A stretch of 20,709 bases of DNA from Fen-999 sp044220545 (GCA_044220545.1 JBGAQX010000059.1:1-20709), one strand, 5' to 3'. Positions 1-8,897 are shown, numbered from the stretch's first letter. Numbers and translations: made by a program. Notes: generated by a model not told the origin, from the sequence alone.

Positions 1-984
1 ATCGACCAGAAGACTAAGCCGCTGGGCGCACTCGGCCGGCTCGAAGAGCTCGCGCTCCAGATCGGTCGCGTGCGCGGCACGCTGACGCCGACGCTGGCCG
101 GGCCGCACATCGTCGTCTTCGCCGGCGACCACGGCGCAGCCAAGGCCGGCATCTCGGCCTATCCGCAGGAGGTGACCTGGCAGATGGTGGAGAACTTCCT
201 GGCCGGCGGCGCGGCGATCAACGTCTTCGCGCGCGCCAACGGCATCGGCCTCACCATCGTCGATGCCGGCGTGGCGCACGAGTTCGGCGTTCGCGACAAC
301 CTGGTCGACGCCAAAGTCAGCCGTGGCGGTACGCTGAGTTATCTCGACGGCGCGGCCATGACCGCAGAACAACGCGACGCCGCGATGGCCAAGGGCGCGG
401 CGATCGTCGCCACGCTTGCGCGCGACGGCTGCGAGGTGATCGGCTTCGGCGAGATGGGCATCGGCAACACGGCCTCGGCGTCGCTGCTCACCCACTGCCT
501 AACCGACCTGCCGCTGCCGTCCTGCATCGGCCGCGGCACCGGGCTCGACGACGCGGGCCTCGCGCGCAAGCAGGCGCTGCTGGAACAGGCGCTGGCCGCG
601 TGGCCCGGGCGCAACAACGCACCCCTCGACGTACTCGCAAGATTCGGCGGCTTCGAGATCGCGATGATGGCGGGCGCCATGCTGGCGGCGGCGCAGCAGC
701 GCATGCTGGTGCTGGTCGACGGCTTCATCTGCGGCGCGGCGGCGCTGACGGCGGCGCGCATCGCGCCGGACTTCCTCGACTATGCCGTGTTCTGCCACGC
801 CTCGGCCGAGGCGGGGCATCGCGCGCAGCTCGCCGCCTTGCAGGCATCGCCGCTGGTTTCGCTCGACCTTCGGCTGGGCGAGGGTACCGGCGCGGCGCTG
901 GCCTGGCCGCTGGTGCGCGCCGCCTGCGCCTTCCTCAACGAGATGGCGAGCTTCGAGTCGGCGGGCGTCAGCGAAAAGCTGTGA
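1..984 (+). CDS. cobT: Nicotinate-nucleotide--dimethylbenzimidazole phosphoribosyltransferase CobT (5' partial)
   Basis: CobT transfers phosphoribose from nicotinate mononucleotide to 5,6-dimethylbenzimidazole, giving alpha-ribazole phosphate for the lower ligand of cobalamin. The reading frame is open from the first base, beginning IDQKTKPLGALGRLEELA, which is the conserved CobT N-terminal motif, so the start codon lies outside the window. About 327 codons are present; family members are near 350, so only some 20 residues are missing. Further signatures are the HIVVFAGDHGAAKAGISAYP stretch, GEMGIGNTASAS, and LGEGTGAALAW about 35 residues from the end, which carries the glutamate known as the catalytic base in the family. 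The stop overlaps the cobS start in a TGATG, which implies translational coupling. No regulatory region is visible; any cobalamin riboswitch would lie upstream of the window. Confidence 0.96.
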   Translation: MDQKTKPLGALGRLEELALQIGRVRGTLTPTLAGPHIVVFAGDHGAAKAGISAYPQEVTWQMVENFLAGGAAINVFARANGIGLTIVDAGVAHEFGVRDNLVDAKVSRGGTLSYLDGAAMTAEQRDAAMAKGAAIVATLARDGCEVIGFGEMGIGNTASASLLTHCLTDLPLPSCIGRGTGLDDAGLARKQALLEQALAAWPGRNNAPLDVLARFGGFEIAMMAGAMLAAAQQRMLVLVDGFICGAAALTAARIAPDFLDYAVFCHASAEAGHRAQLAALQASPLVSLDLRLGEGTGAALAWPLVRAACAFLNEMASFESAGVSEKL

Positions 985-1775
985 TGCGACGAGAACTCGA
1001 ATACTTATTCGCGGCGCTGCGTTTCTTCACGCGGCTACCCGTGCCGGTTTGGGTGGGCCACTCCGCCGAGCAGTTGAACCACGCGGCGCGCTACTTCCCC
1101 CTGGTCGGCGTCATCGTCGGTGCGATCGGCGCGGGCGTCACGCTGGCGGCGACATCGGTCTGGCCGATGTCCATCGCCGTGCTGCTCGGCATGGCGGCGA
1201 CGCTGCTGGCGACCGGCGCCTTCCACGAGGACGGGCTGGCCGACAGCGTCGACGGCTTCGGCGGCGGCTGGACGCGCGACGACGTGCTCTCCATCATGAA
1301 GGACTCGCGCATCGGCAGCTACGGCGCGATCGGCATCGGCATCGCGCTGCTGACGAAGTACGAAGCGCTAGCGAATCTGGGTGGCGTGTTCCCACGGGGA
1401 TTTCCTCCGGTCACGCCATGGCTGACTCTCGCCGCCACGATCGTCGCCGGCCACAGCGTATCGCGCTTCGCCTCGACCACCCTGCTCTACGCGCTCGACT
1501 ATGCGCGGGACGACGACAGCGCGAAGTCGAAGCCGCTGGCGACGCGCATGGGCAGGGGCGAACTGGCGGTGGCCGCGCTGTCCGGCCTCGCGCCCTGCGC
1601 GCTGCTGCCGTGGCCACGGGCTGCACTGGCGCTGGTGCTGGTGGCGGTCGTTACGTGGCTGGCGGCGCGCTACTTCGTGAAACGCATCGGCGGCTACACC
1701 GGCGACTGTCTGGGCGCGACCCAGCAGTTGACTGAAATCGCGTTCTACCTCGGACTGCTGTGCAGCTTTACCTGA
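984..1775 (+). CDS. cobS: Adenosylcobinamide-GDP ribazoletransferase CobS (cobalamin synthase)
   Basis: CobS is the integral inner-membrane enzyme that joins adenosylcobinamide-GDP to alpha-ribazole (or its phosphate), closing the cobalamin nucleotide loop. The ATG at 984 shares bases with the cobT stop and gives 263 residues, the usual family size. A longer frame runs upstream inside cobT but is only the GC-rich shadow. Diagnostic motifs are the N-terminal LFAALRFFTRLPVPVW, the acidic HEDGLADSVDGFGGGW, MKDSRIGSYGAIGIG, and the C-terminal GGYTGDCLGATQQLTEI. Several hydrophobic segments (around residues 35-75, 155-175 and 195-225) fit a polytopic protein. It sits between cobT and cobC, as in many proteobacterial cob operons. 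Confidence 0.96.
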   Translation: MRRELEYLFAALRFFTRLPVPVWVGHSAEQLNHAARYFPLVGVIVGAIGAGVTLAATSVWPMSIAVLLGMAATLLATGAFHEDGLADSVDGFGGGWTRDDVLSIMKDSRIGSYGAIGIGIALLTKYEALANLGGVFPRGFPPVTPWLTLAATIVAGHSVSRFASTTLLYALDYARDDDSAKSKPLATRMGRGELAVAALSGLAPCALLPWPRAALALVLVAVVTWLAARYFVKRIGGYTGDCLGATQQLTEIAFYLGLLCSFT

Positions 1776-2296
1776 TCCGCCATCCGAGGCCGGCCGTCGC
1801 GGAAGGTGTCTGCTACGGCCGCAGCGACCTCGGGCTGGCCGAGGATGCCGGCCGCTGCGCCGAAGCGCTGCGTCCGCTGCTGCCAGGCAACGCGCCGCTC
1901 TGGTCGAGCCCGCTGCGCCGCTGCCTGGAACTGGCGCGGGCGTTGCATGCCGAACCAAGGGTCGACGCGCGCCTGGCCGAGATGGACTTCGGCGCCTGGG
2001 AGATGCGGCGCTGGGACGATATCCCGCGCCACGAGATCGATGCCTGGGCGGCCGACCCGGTCGGCTACGCGCCACCGGGCGGCGAGAGCCCGGCCGGGAT
2101 ACGCGCACGGGTGGCGCTCTTGCTGCGCGACCTGCCCGATACGGCGGTGGTCGTTGCGCACGGCGGCGTGCTGCGCGCCTGCGCTGCGGAACTGGCGGGC
2201 GTCGAGGAGTGGCACACGCTACGGTTCGATTGCGGTTCGCTCAGCCTGATCGAGGACGGGCGGCTGGTCTGGCAGAATAGGGTCCATGCCATCTGA
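1760..2296 (+). CDS. cobC: Histidine phosphatase, probable alpha-ribazole phosphatase CobC
   Basis: A 178-residue histidine-phosphatase protein. In this context it most likely removes the phosphate from alpha-ribazole 5'-phosphate (or adenosylcobalamin 5'-phosphate). The start is a GTG at 1760, lying 16 bp inside the end of cobS, and yields MQLYLIRHPRPAVAEGVCYG. The phosphohistidine motif reads RHP rather than the textbook RHG, which is common in CobC-type members. Other landmarks are YGRSDLGLAED, SSPLRRCLELA, LAEMDFGAWEMRRWDDI, and the second catalytic histidine in VVVAHGGVLRAC. The assignment to CobC rather than a general phosphoglycerate-mutase-like phosphatase rests on its place directly after cobT-cobS and on these motifs. 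Confidence 0.9.
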   Translation: MQLYLIRHPRPAVAEGVCYGRSDLGLAEDAGRCAEALRPLLPGNAPLWSSPLRRCLELARALHAEPRVDARLAEMDFGAWEMRRWDDIPRHEIDAWAADPVGYAPPGGESPAGIRARVALLLRDLPDTAVVVAHGGVLRACAAELAGVEEWHTLRFDCGSLSLIEDGRLVWQNRVHAI

Positions 2297-2921
2297 CTTC
2301 CTGCTCTCGCTGCCGCAGTTTTCCGGCTTCCTCGCCGTCGCGGTGCTGATCACGCTCGCGCCCGGGCCGGACAATCTCATGGTCCTCGGCCTGGGCATGG
2401 CGCGCGGCCGCCGGGCCGGCGTGATGTTCGGCCTCGGCTGCGCGCTCGGCTGCGCCAACCACACGCTGCTCGCCGCACTCGGCGTTTCCGCGCTGCTCGC
2501 CGCCTCGCCCGCCGCTTTCACCGCGCTGAAGATCGCGGGCGGGCTCTACCTCGTCTGGCTCGGCATCCAGGCCATACGCAACGCCCGGCCGGCGAGCATG
2601 GCCACGGCGATGAACGAACCGCCGATGAAACTGTTCGCCAGGGGCCTGATCGCCAACGCCGTCAATCCGAAGGTGATCCTGTTCTTCCTCGCCTTCCTGC
2701 CGCAGTTCGTCGACGGCGCGCGCGGCCACGCCGGCTGGCAGATCGCCCAGCTCGGCCTCGTGTTCACCGTCGAGACCGCGCTCATCTTCTCCGCCATCGG
2801 CTGGTTCGCTGGCGTCCTCGGTGAGCGGCTGGCGCGCCGCCCCACCATCGGTACCTGGCTCGACCGCGTCGCGGGCGGCATCTTCGTGGCGCTCGGGCTG
2901 CGCCTGCTGACGACGCGCTGA
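2286..2921 (+). CDS. LysE/RhtB-family amino-acid exporter
   Basis: A 211-residue polytopic inner-membrane protein of the LysE/RhtB superfamily, which exports amino acids or small related metabolites by proton exchange. The N-terminal signature ITLAPGPDNLMVLGLGMARG is followed by GLGCALGCANHTLLAALG and GGLYLVWLGIQAIRNA. A second half has NAVNPKVILFFLAFLPQFV, typical of the family. About six hydrophobic segments can be picked out. The ATG at 2286 lies 11 bp inside cobC, so the gene is probably translated with the cobalamin operon. That says nothing firm about its substrate; a link to cobalamin intermediates or to threonine-derived aminopropanol would be speculation. Confidence 0.92.
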   Translation: MPSDFLLSLPQFSGFLAVAVLITLAPGPDNLMVLGLGMARGRRAGVMFGLGCALGCANHTLLAALGVSALLAASPAAFTALKIAGGLYLVWLGIQAIRNARPASMATAMNEPPMKLFARGLIANAVNPKVILFFLAFLPQFVDGARGHAGWQIAQLGLVFTVETALIFSAIGWFAGVLGERLARRPTIGTWLDRVAGGIFVALGLRLLTTR

Positions 2922-2923
2922 AC

Positions 2924-3883
2924 ATGGGACAGAACTCGCTCCAGGAAGTCGTCGCCCGCCAGCGCGCCGAACTCAAGAGCCTGCTCGAGGAGCCGCTGCG
3001 CCGCGCGGCGCGGGCCTGCGCCGAGGTGTGGGGCGACCCGGACCGACGGGGGAAGCTCAACGAGGCGCTCAATCGCATGTTTGCGACGGTGCTTTACTGC
3101 CGCTACCTCTATGCGGTGGACACCAACGGCGTGCAGGTGTCCGACAACGTCGGCCGGCGCGGCATCGAGGAGGCGGATTTCGGTCGCGATCGCTCGCACC
3201 GCCCCTACATGCGCGAGGCGCAGCCGGCGTCCGGCTTCCTGCTGTCGCGCGCGTACATCACGCTGCGCGAGCGGCGCCCCGGGCTGACGGCGATACAACT
3301 GGTGCGCGACGCTTCGGGCAAGGCGCTCGGCTTCGTCGGCGCCGATTTCATCCTCCACGACCTGCCGCTGACGCGGCAGAGCATCGACGACCAGGGCCAG
3401 TGGCGGCAGTTGCGCGGCGACCCGGCCATACGCGGCGCCGTGTTCCATCAGACGCGCGCCGAGAGCGAGATGGACCGCAATCTCGACACCGTGCTCGGCG
3501 TGGTCGAGGAGCTGATGATCGACCATGGCATGCATCACATCATGCTGCACTTCTCCAGCAGTCGGGCGGTCTATTGGACGGTGGACGACCCGTTCCGCTA
3601 CCACCTGCTCGACATCAAGTCGCTCACCAGTCCGGACATCTGCCTGGCATTCCGCAAGCAGCCCTATCCGGCCAACGCGGTGGTGCCCAAGGAGCGCATC
3701 CGAGCGCTGCTCGATGCCCTGCGGGCGTTGAGATTCGTCGACGAAACCTTCTATCTGCGCACGGGGACTTTGAACATCTTCAACGGCATCGTCGGCCTGA
3801 CGTTCTCGTGCGACGGGTCGCACTACATTCCGTACGACGAGTTCCTCAAGATGGATGTGGCGTTCTGGCTGGGTGGCGTGTGA
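2924..3883 (+). CDS. PDC/Cache sensor-domain protein without membrane segments
   Basis: A 319-residue protein beginning MGQNSLQEVVARQRAELKSL, with no signal peptide and no hydrophobic segment long enough to span a membrane. Residues of about 10-45 look helical. Roughly residues 50-150 resemble the PDC/Cache sensor fold: YLYAVDTNGVQVSDNV, then FGRDRSHRPYMREA, SGFLLSRAYITLRERRPGLT and KALGFVGADFIL, the order seen in periplasmic Cache domains of chemoreceptors and kinases. The C-terminal half (about 175-319) has no output domain that I recognise. It starts 2 bp after the LysE gene and ends 13 bp from the convergent rhodanese gene. Ligand and partner are unknown; the Cache call is by motif pattern only. 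Confidence 0.75.
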   Translation: MGQNSLQEVVARQRAELKSLLEEPLRRAARACAEVWGDPDRRGKLNEALNRMFATVLYCRYLYAVDTNGVQVSDNVGRRGIEEADFGRDRSHRPYMREAQPASGFLLSRAYITLRERRPGLTAIQLVRDASGKALGFVGADFILHDLPLTRQSIDDQGQWRQLRGDPAIRGAVFHQTRAESEMDRNLDTVLGVVEELMIDHGMHHIMLHFSSSRAVYWTVDDPFRYHLLDIKSLTSPDICLAFRKQPYPANAVVPKERIRALLDALRALRFVDETFYLRTGTLNIFNGIVGLTFSCDGSHYIPYDEFLKMDVAFWLGGV

Positions 3884-3896
3884 CCCAGGTGTCCGC

Positions 3897-4331
3897 TCAG
3901 CACTTGCCGCCGGCGGCGCAGGCGGCAAGCACCGGCGCGGGGGCCACCGGCCGGCTGTCCTTCATCCAGCCGACAATGCCGTGCTTTACGTTGTACACCT
4001 TCTTGTAGCCCTGCTGGTCGAGGAATTGGGCGACGACACGCGTTCGGTTGCCGGTGCGGCAGATCACCACCACCGGCTCCTCGGGCCGGGCGATCGCCTT
4101 GAGTTTTTCCAGCCAGGCCGGCGCGTCGACACGGCCCTTCTCGTCGAAGAAAGTCATCAGGCGGCTGTCCTTGACGATACCGGTCTCCTTCCATTCGCCT
4201 TCGGTGCGAATGTCGATGACCGGTACTCGGCTCGTCAGCAGGCGGGCAAACTCCTCGTTGTCGATATGACCGACTTCGGCGTGCGCGGCGGTGGCGAGCA
4301 GCCCGAACAGGATGGACAGAAAGTGGCGCAT
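3897..4331 (-). CDS. Periplasmic single-domain rhodanese
   Basis: A 144-residue exported rhodanese-like protein. The start at 4331 gives MRHFLSILFGLLATAAHA, a clean signal peptide with an AHA cleavage site. A GGA placed six bases before this ATG favours it over the ATG at 4337, which would add Met-Pro. The rhodanese domain covers most of the mature protein: PVIDIRTEGEWKETGIV near its start and the active-site loop VVICRTGNRTRVVAQF with the catalytic cysteine, then QQGYKKVYNVKHGIVGWM. Such proteins carry persulfide sulfur; the physiological donor and acceptor cannot be read here. Two further cysteines lie in the C-terminal tail (LAACAAGGKC), which may form a disulfide. The gene is divergent from the exporter operon. 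Confidence 0.92.
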   Translation of the reverse strand: MRHFLSILFGLLATAAHAEVGHIDNEEFARLLTSRVPVIDIRTEGEWKETGIVKDSRLMTFFDEKGRVDAPAWLEKLKAIARPEEPVVVICRTGNRTRVVAQFLDQQGYKKVYNVKHGIVGWMKDSRPVAPAPVLAACAAGGKC

Positions 4332-4382
4332 GGGCATTCCGGAAATGAGAAAGGGACAAGAAAACGAATCGGTGCGGCCGCC

Positions 4383-4388
4383 ATTGTA
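4383..4388 (-). promoter_or_regulatory. Candidate -10 box for the rhodanese gene
   Basis: Read on the minus strand this is TACAAT, followed about 50 bases later by the rhodanese start. No good -35 box was found at 16-18 bp, so the call is tentative. Confidence 0.35.
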
Positions 4389-4404
4389 AGGGAGCGGCGC
4401 GGCG

Positions 4405-4410
4405 TAGAAT
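4405..4410 (+). promoter_or_regulatory. Candidate -10 box for the exporter operon
   Basis: TAGAAT sits about 40 bases before the ATG at 4451, with a poor TTGTAA 15 bp upstream as the only -35 candidate. It overlaps the divergent rhodanese promoter region, so the two transcripts may share control. Confidence 0.4.
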
Positions 4411-4450
4411 TTATGGCCTTGCCATCGCCCCGCCGGTACCGCCTTCGGCC

Positions 4451-5611
4451 ATGAAGCCATTCCCCCTTCGCCTGCTGATAATTTTCGTCATTCTCGTTGT
4501 CCTCGGCACCGCGTTCTGGTGGCTGACCCGACCGAAGCCCATCGCCGTGGCGGTCAAGGACGTCGACCGTGGCCGTGTCGAAGCGTCGATCGCCAACACC
4601 CGCGCCGGCTCGGTGGAGGCCTGCCAGCGCACCAAGCTGTCCACCATCCTCGGCGGCCGCATCGAGTATCTCGGCGTCAAGGAAGGCGACCACGTCAAGA
4701 AGGGGCAGTTGCTGCTCAAGCTCTGGAACGACGACCAGAAGGCCCAGCAGGAGCTCGCCGGCACCCAGGTGGAGTTGGCCCGCCGACGCGTCACCGAGGC
4801 CTGCACCGTGGCGGCCAATGCGCTTCGTGAAGCGGCGCGCACGACCAAGCTGCGGCAGCAGGGTTTCGTGTCCGAGTCAAAGGAGGATCAGGTTCGCTCC
4901 GAGGCTGACGCCAAGGGAGCCGCCTGCCAGACCGCCAAGGCCGACGTGCGCCAGGCGGAAGCGAAACTGGCGGCGACGCGCGTCGAGCAGCGCCGCGTGG
5001 CGTTGGTGGCGCCCTTCGACGGCACGGTGGCCAAGATCGTCGGCGAACTGGGCGAGTATTCGACGCCTTCGCCGCCCGGCGTGCCGACGCCGCCGGCCAT
5101 CGACCTGATCGACGAATCCTGTCTGTACGTCAAGGCACCGATGGACGAGGTGGATGCGCCGAAGATCAAGGCGGACCTGCCGGTGCGCATCAAGATGGAT
5201 GCTTTCCCCAAGCGCGACTTCCCGGGCAAGGTGCGGCGCGTGGCGCCCTATGTCACCGCCGTCGAGAAGCAGGCGCGCACCGTCGACGTCGAAGTCGATT
5301 TCGACCAGCCGGATGATGTGGGCGGGTTGCTGGTCGGTTACAGCGCCGACGTCGAGATCGTCCTGGCCGTGAAGGACGACGTGCTGCGCGTGCCGACCGC
5401 CGCCATCCAGGAAGGTGGGCGCATGCTGGTGCTGCGCCCGGACAATGGCGTGCTGGAAGAACGCCGGGTCAAGACCGGCATCGCCAACTGGGAGTACACC
5501 GAAGTGCTGGAAGGGCTTCAGGCGGGCGAGAAGATCGTCACCTCGCTGGAGAAGGAAGGGGTCAAGGCCGGCGCGCGGGCGGTGATCGAAGACAAGGCAA
5601 CGAAGAAGTAG
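4451..5611 (+). CDS. HlyD/MacA-type periplasmic adaptor (membrane fusion protein)
   Basis: A 386-residue adaptor linking an inner-membrane ABC exporter to an outer-membrane channel. It opens with a single N-terminal anchor (about residues 7-26, rich in Ile, Leu and Val) ending in WWLTRPKP. The first lipoyl half follows (LGGRIEYLGVKEGDHVKKGQ, about residues 68-87), then an alpha-hairpin rich in Ala, Glu, Arg and Lys (about 95-175). The second lipoyl half is VALVAPFDGTVAKIVGELGE, and the beta-barrel and membrane-proximal parts include VLRVPTAAIQEGGRMLVL. The ABC ATPase starts 2 bp after its stop. The three genes that follow fix its role as the adaptor of a MacAB-like exporter. No TolC-like partner gene lies in the window, and the substrate is unknown. 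Confidence 0.93.
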   Translation: MKPFPLRLLIIFVILVVLGTAFWWLTRPKPIAVAVKDVDRGRVEASIANTRAGSVEACQRTKLSTILGGRIEYLGVKEGDHVKKGQLLLKLWNDDQKAQQELAGTQVELARRRVTEACTVAANALREAARTTKLRQQGFVSESKEDQVRSEADAKGAACQTAKADVRQAEAKLAATRVEQRRVALVAPFDGTVAKIVGELGEYSTPSPPGVPTPPAIDLIDESCLYVKAPMDEVDAPKIKADLPVRIKMDAFPKRDFPGKVRRVAPYVTAVEKQARTVDVEVDFDQPDDVGGLLVGYSADVEIVLAVKDDVLRVPTAAIQEGGRMLVLRPDNGVLEERRVKTGIANWEYTEVLEGLQAGEKIVTSLEKEGVKAGARAVIEDKATKK

Positions 5612-5613
5612 CC

Positions 5614-6281
<668 letters not shown>

Positions 6282-6282
<1 letters not shown>

Positions 6283-7421
6283 TGGTGCTGGCGATGAGCA
6301 TCGGTGTGGCGGCGGTGGTGATGCTGACGGCGCTGGGCGATGGCGCGCGGCGCTATGTGGTGAACGAGTTTTCCTCGCTGGGCAGCAACCTGGTCATCGT
6401 CCTGCCCGGCCGTTCGCAGACCGGCGGCTTCAATCCGGCCAACGCCATCACCGGCACGCCGCGCGATCTGACGGTCGGCGACGCGCGGGCCATCCAGCGC
6501 GCGCCCTCGGTGTTGCGCACGGCGCCGATCACCGTCGGCACCTCCGAGGCTTCCTATGGCGGCAAGCTGAAGGATGTCACCGTGGTCGGCACCACCGCCG
6601 AGTACCTGGAAATCCGGCACCTGAATGTCGCCCAGGGCCGCTTCCTGCCGGCCGGCGACACGGGCATGTCCTCGTCGGTGGTGGTGCTCGGCGCCAAGAT
6701 CCGCGAGGAGTTGTTCGGCAGCGAGCCGGCTCTGGGCCGCATGCTGCGCGTCGGCGACCGCCGCTACCGGGTCATCGGCGTCATGGGCCAGTCGGGCCAG
6801 GGCCTGGGCATGAACGCCGATGAGACGGTGGTGTTGCCGGTGACGGCCGCCCAGGCGATGTTCAACACCAATACTTTGTTCCGCATCCTGGTCGAAGCGA
6901 AGAGTCGCGAGGTGATTCCGGCGGCGCTCGCCGAAACCCTGGAGATCCTCAAGGCCCGCCACGACGACGAGGAGGACGTGACGGTCATCACCCAGGATGC
7001 CGTGCTGGCCACCTTCGACCGCATTCTCGGCGTGCTGACCTACGGCGTGGCGGGAATCGCCGGCATCAGCCTGGCCGTCGCCGGCATCCTGGTGATGAAC
7101 GTGATGCTGGTCTCGGTGACCCAGCGCACGGGCGAGATCGGCCTGCTCAAGGCGCTCGGCGCGCCCGGCCACACCATCCGCAACGCCTTTCTCACCGAGG
7201 CGGCGCTGCTGTCGGCCACCGGAGCGCTGCTCGGCTACCTGATCGGCCAGGGCGGCGCTTTCGCGTTGCGCCTGCTGTTCCCGGCCTTGCCGGCCTATCC
7301 GCCGGCCTGGGCGGTGATTGCCGCGCTGGCCACCGCGCTCGGTACCGGCCTGCTGTTCGGCGTCATGCCGGCGCGGCGCGCCGCGCGGCTGGACGCCGTG
7401 CAGGCCCTGTCAAAGCGCTGA
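6282..7421 (+). CDS. MacB-like ABC transporter permease, N-terminus shortened
   Basis: A 379-residue FtsX/MacB-type permease. The first membrane helix starts at the initiator itself: MVLAMSIGVAAVVMLTALGD. Family members carry a cytoplasmic stretch of about 15-20 residues ending in a basic LRTFLM-like motif before this helix. Those codons (encoding SPLRTFL) are present just upstream in frame, inside the end of the ATPase gene, but no ATG, GTG or TTG precedes them nearby. The periplasmic MacB core follows (NEFSSLGSNLVIVLPGRSQT onward). Three C-terminal helices cover about residues 250-375, with GEIGLLKALGAPGHTI and the PARRAARLDAVQAL ending. Whether the protein inserts properly without the basic N-terminal segment is uncertain. 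Confidence 0.9.
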
Positions 7422-8623
7422 TGATGACCTGGGCCGACGCCATCCATCTCGCCCTGCGCGCCCTCACCGCCCACCGGCTGAGGAGCTTCCTCACCCTGCT
7501 CGGCATCGCCGTCGGCATCGCGGCGGTGATTCTGCTGACCAGCATCGGCGAGGGCGTGCATCGCTTCGTGCTCGCCGAATTCACCCAGTTCGGCACCAAC
7601 GTCATCGAGATCGCGCCGGGCAAGACGGCGGCCAGTGGCGGACCGGGCGGTTTGCAGACGACGGTGCGGCTCCTGACCCTCGACGATGTCCGCGCCCTGG
7701 AGAAGGTGCCGGACGTGGTGGCGGTGTCGCCCATCGTCTGGGGCAATTCGGAAGTCTCGGCCAATGGCCGGCTGCGCCGCACCACCGTCTATGGCGTCGG
7801 TCCGGCGATGCGCACGGTGTCGCGCATGAGCGTGGGCACCGGCAACTTCCTGCCGCCGGAAGACCTCGAAAGCGCGCGACCACTGGTGGTGCTGGGACCC
7901 AAGCTGAAGAACGAGCTGTTCGGCACGGAATCGGCCCAGGGCCAGCGGCTGCGCATCGGCGGCATGCAGTTTCGCATCATCGGCGTCATGGAACCGAAAG
8001 GGCAGTTTCTCGGCATCGACCTCGACGACACCGCCTTCATTCCCGTAGCGCGCGCGCTGGAGCTGTACAACCGCGACGGACTGATGCGCATCAACCTTTC
8101 CTACCGCGAGGGCGCCGACACGCGCAAGGTGGCCGACGCCGTGAAGTCGGTCCTGATGGCTCGTCATGGCCGCGAGGACTTCACCCTGACCACGCAGGAG
8201 GACATGCTGCGTACGCTGTCGAAGATCCTCGGCATCCTGACCGCCGCCGTCGGCGCGCTGGGCGGCATCTCGCTGCTGGTCGGCGGTGTTGGCATCGTCA
8301 CCATCATGACCATCGCCGTCACCGAGCGCACCAACGAAATCGGTTTGCTCAAGGCCATCGGCGCGCCCGAGCGCACCATCCTCGGCATCTTCCTCGGCGA
8401 GGCCGTGGCGCTGGCGGCGGTCGGCGGCGTCGGCGGGTTGGTGCTGGGCATCGGCATCGCCCAGTTGCTGCACCTGGTCTTCCCGGCGCTGCCCGTGCAT
8501 ACGCCCTGGTCCTTCGTCGTCCTGGCCGAGGTGGTGGCCGTGGCCATCGGCCTGCTGGCCGGTGTGCTGCCGGCGCGGCGGGCCGCGGGGCTCGATGCCG
8601 TCGAGGCCTTGCGCGCCGAGTAG
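7421..8623 (+). CDS. MacB-like ABC transporter permease, second subunit
   Basis: A 400-residue FtsX/MacB-type permease that is intact. Its N-terminus MMTWADAIHLALRALTAHRL followed by RSFLTLLGIAVGIAAVILL shows the cytoplasmic amphipathic segment and first helix missing from its neighbour. A periplasmic MacB core spans about residues 40-270, and three helices at the C-terminus include LGGISLLVGGVGIVTIMTIA, TNEIGLLKAIGAPERTILGI and the closing PARRAAGLDAVEALRAE. The ATG shares a base with the preceding stop (TGATG); an ATG three bases later is equally possible. With the previous gene it probably forms a permease heterodimer served by one ATPase and one adaptor. Confidence 0.94.
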   Translation: MMTWADAIHLALRALTAHRLRSFLTLLGIAVGIAAVILLTSIGEGVHRFVLAEFTQFGTNVIEIAPGKTAASGGPGGLQTTVRLLTLDDVRALEKVPDVVAVSPIVWGNSEVSANGRLRRTTVYGVGPAMRTVSRMSVGTGNFLPPEDLESARPLVVLGPKLKNELFGTESAQGQRLRIGGMQFRIIGVMEPKGQFLGIDLDDTAFIPVARALELYNRDGLMRINLSYREGADTRKVADAVKSVLMARHGREDFTLTTQEDMLRTLSKILGILTAAVGALGGISLLVGGVGIVTIMTIAVTERTNEIGLLKAIGAPERTILGIFLGEAVALAAVGGVGGLVLGIGIAQLLHLVFPALPVHTPWSFVVLAEVVAVAIGLLAGVLPARRAAGLDAVEALRAE

Positions 8624-8825
8624 AAACCGCTGAGGGAAAAAAGAAACCGCCGCCGATGGTGACCATCTATCAGCCGCGGGATTGCGGAGGAAGGAACAAC
8701 TCCCGCGTTGCGTCGAGCCCTTGGCGATTACATCCGCCCACGCCTTGGGGACTCCGACACGCATCGCCGACGGCCGGCAACAGAGGAAATCTGGGGGGAT
8801 TTTCTTCCGGCCAACGGCGGTTTCT
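8622..8825. repeat. Three copies of AGAAACCGC, two direct and one inverted
   Basis: AGAAACCGC occurs at 8622-8630 (overlapping the permease stop) and 8642-8650, 20 bp apart. The 11-base AGAAACCGCCG at 8642-8652 has an exact inverted copy at 8815-8825. The flanks of the inverted pair do not extend the match. Function unknown: operator sites, or ends of a decayed small element, are both possible. Confidence 0.55.
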
Positions 8826-8881
8826 GCTTCCCTATATACAAGCTCCGTGCCAGTCGGGTATTCGAGGCTAACACCTTGTTT

Positions 8882-8897
8882 TTCCTGAAATCAGGAA
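8882..8897. promoter_or_regulatory. Perfect 7+2+7 palindrome TTCCTGA-AA-TCAGGAA
   Basis: Both arms match exactly with a two-base centre, the shape of a dimeric regulator site. It is preceded by TTGTTT and followed by TACTTG, so it could overlap a promoter. The lack of a T-run after it, on either strand, argues against a terminator. Confidence 0.45.

Noticed and set aside
1..984. Cobalamin riboswitch controlling the cob genes
   Set aside because: The window begins inside cobT, so no upstream leader is available to judge.
2546..3928. Long open frame of about 460 codons on the minus strand
   Set aside because: It lies antisense to the LysE and sensor-domain genes and is a by-product of high GC at third positions. 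Its translation is Arg-, Ala- and Gln-rich with no motif.
8642..8825. Small non-autonomous transposable element (MITE) bounded by AGAAACCGCCG
   Set aside because: There is no target-site duplication outside the inverted copies and the arms do not extend past 11 bp. Listed only as a repeat.
8882..8897. Rho-independent terminator of the exporter operon
   Set aside because: The palindrome has a two-base centre, which is too tight for a hairpin loop, and no T-run follows on either strand.
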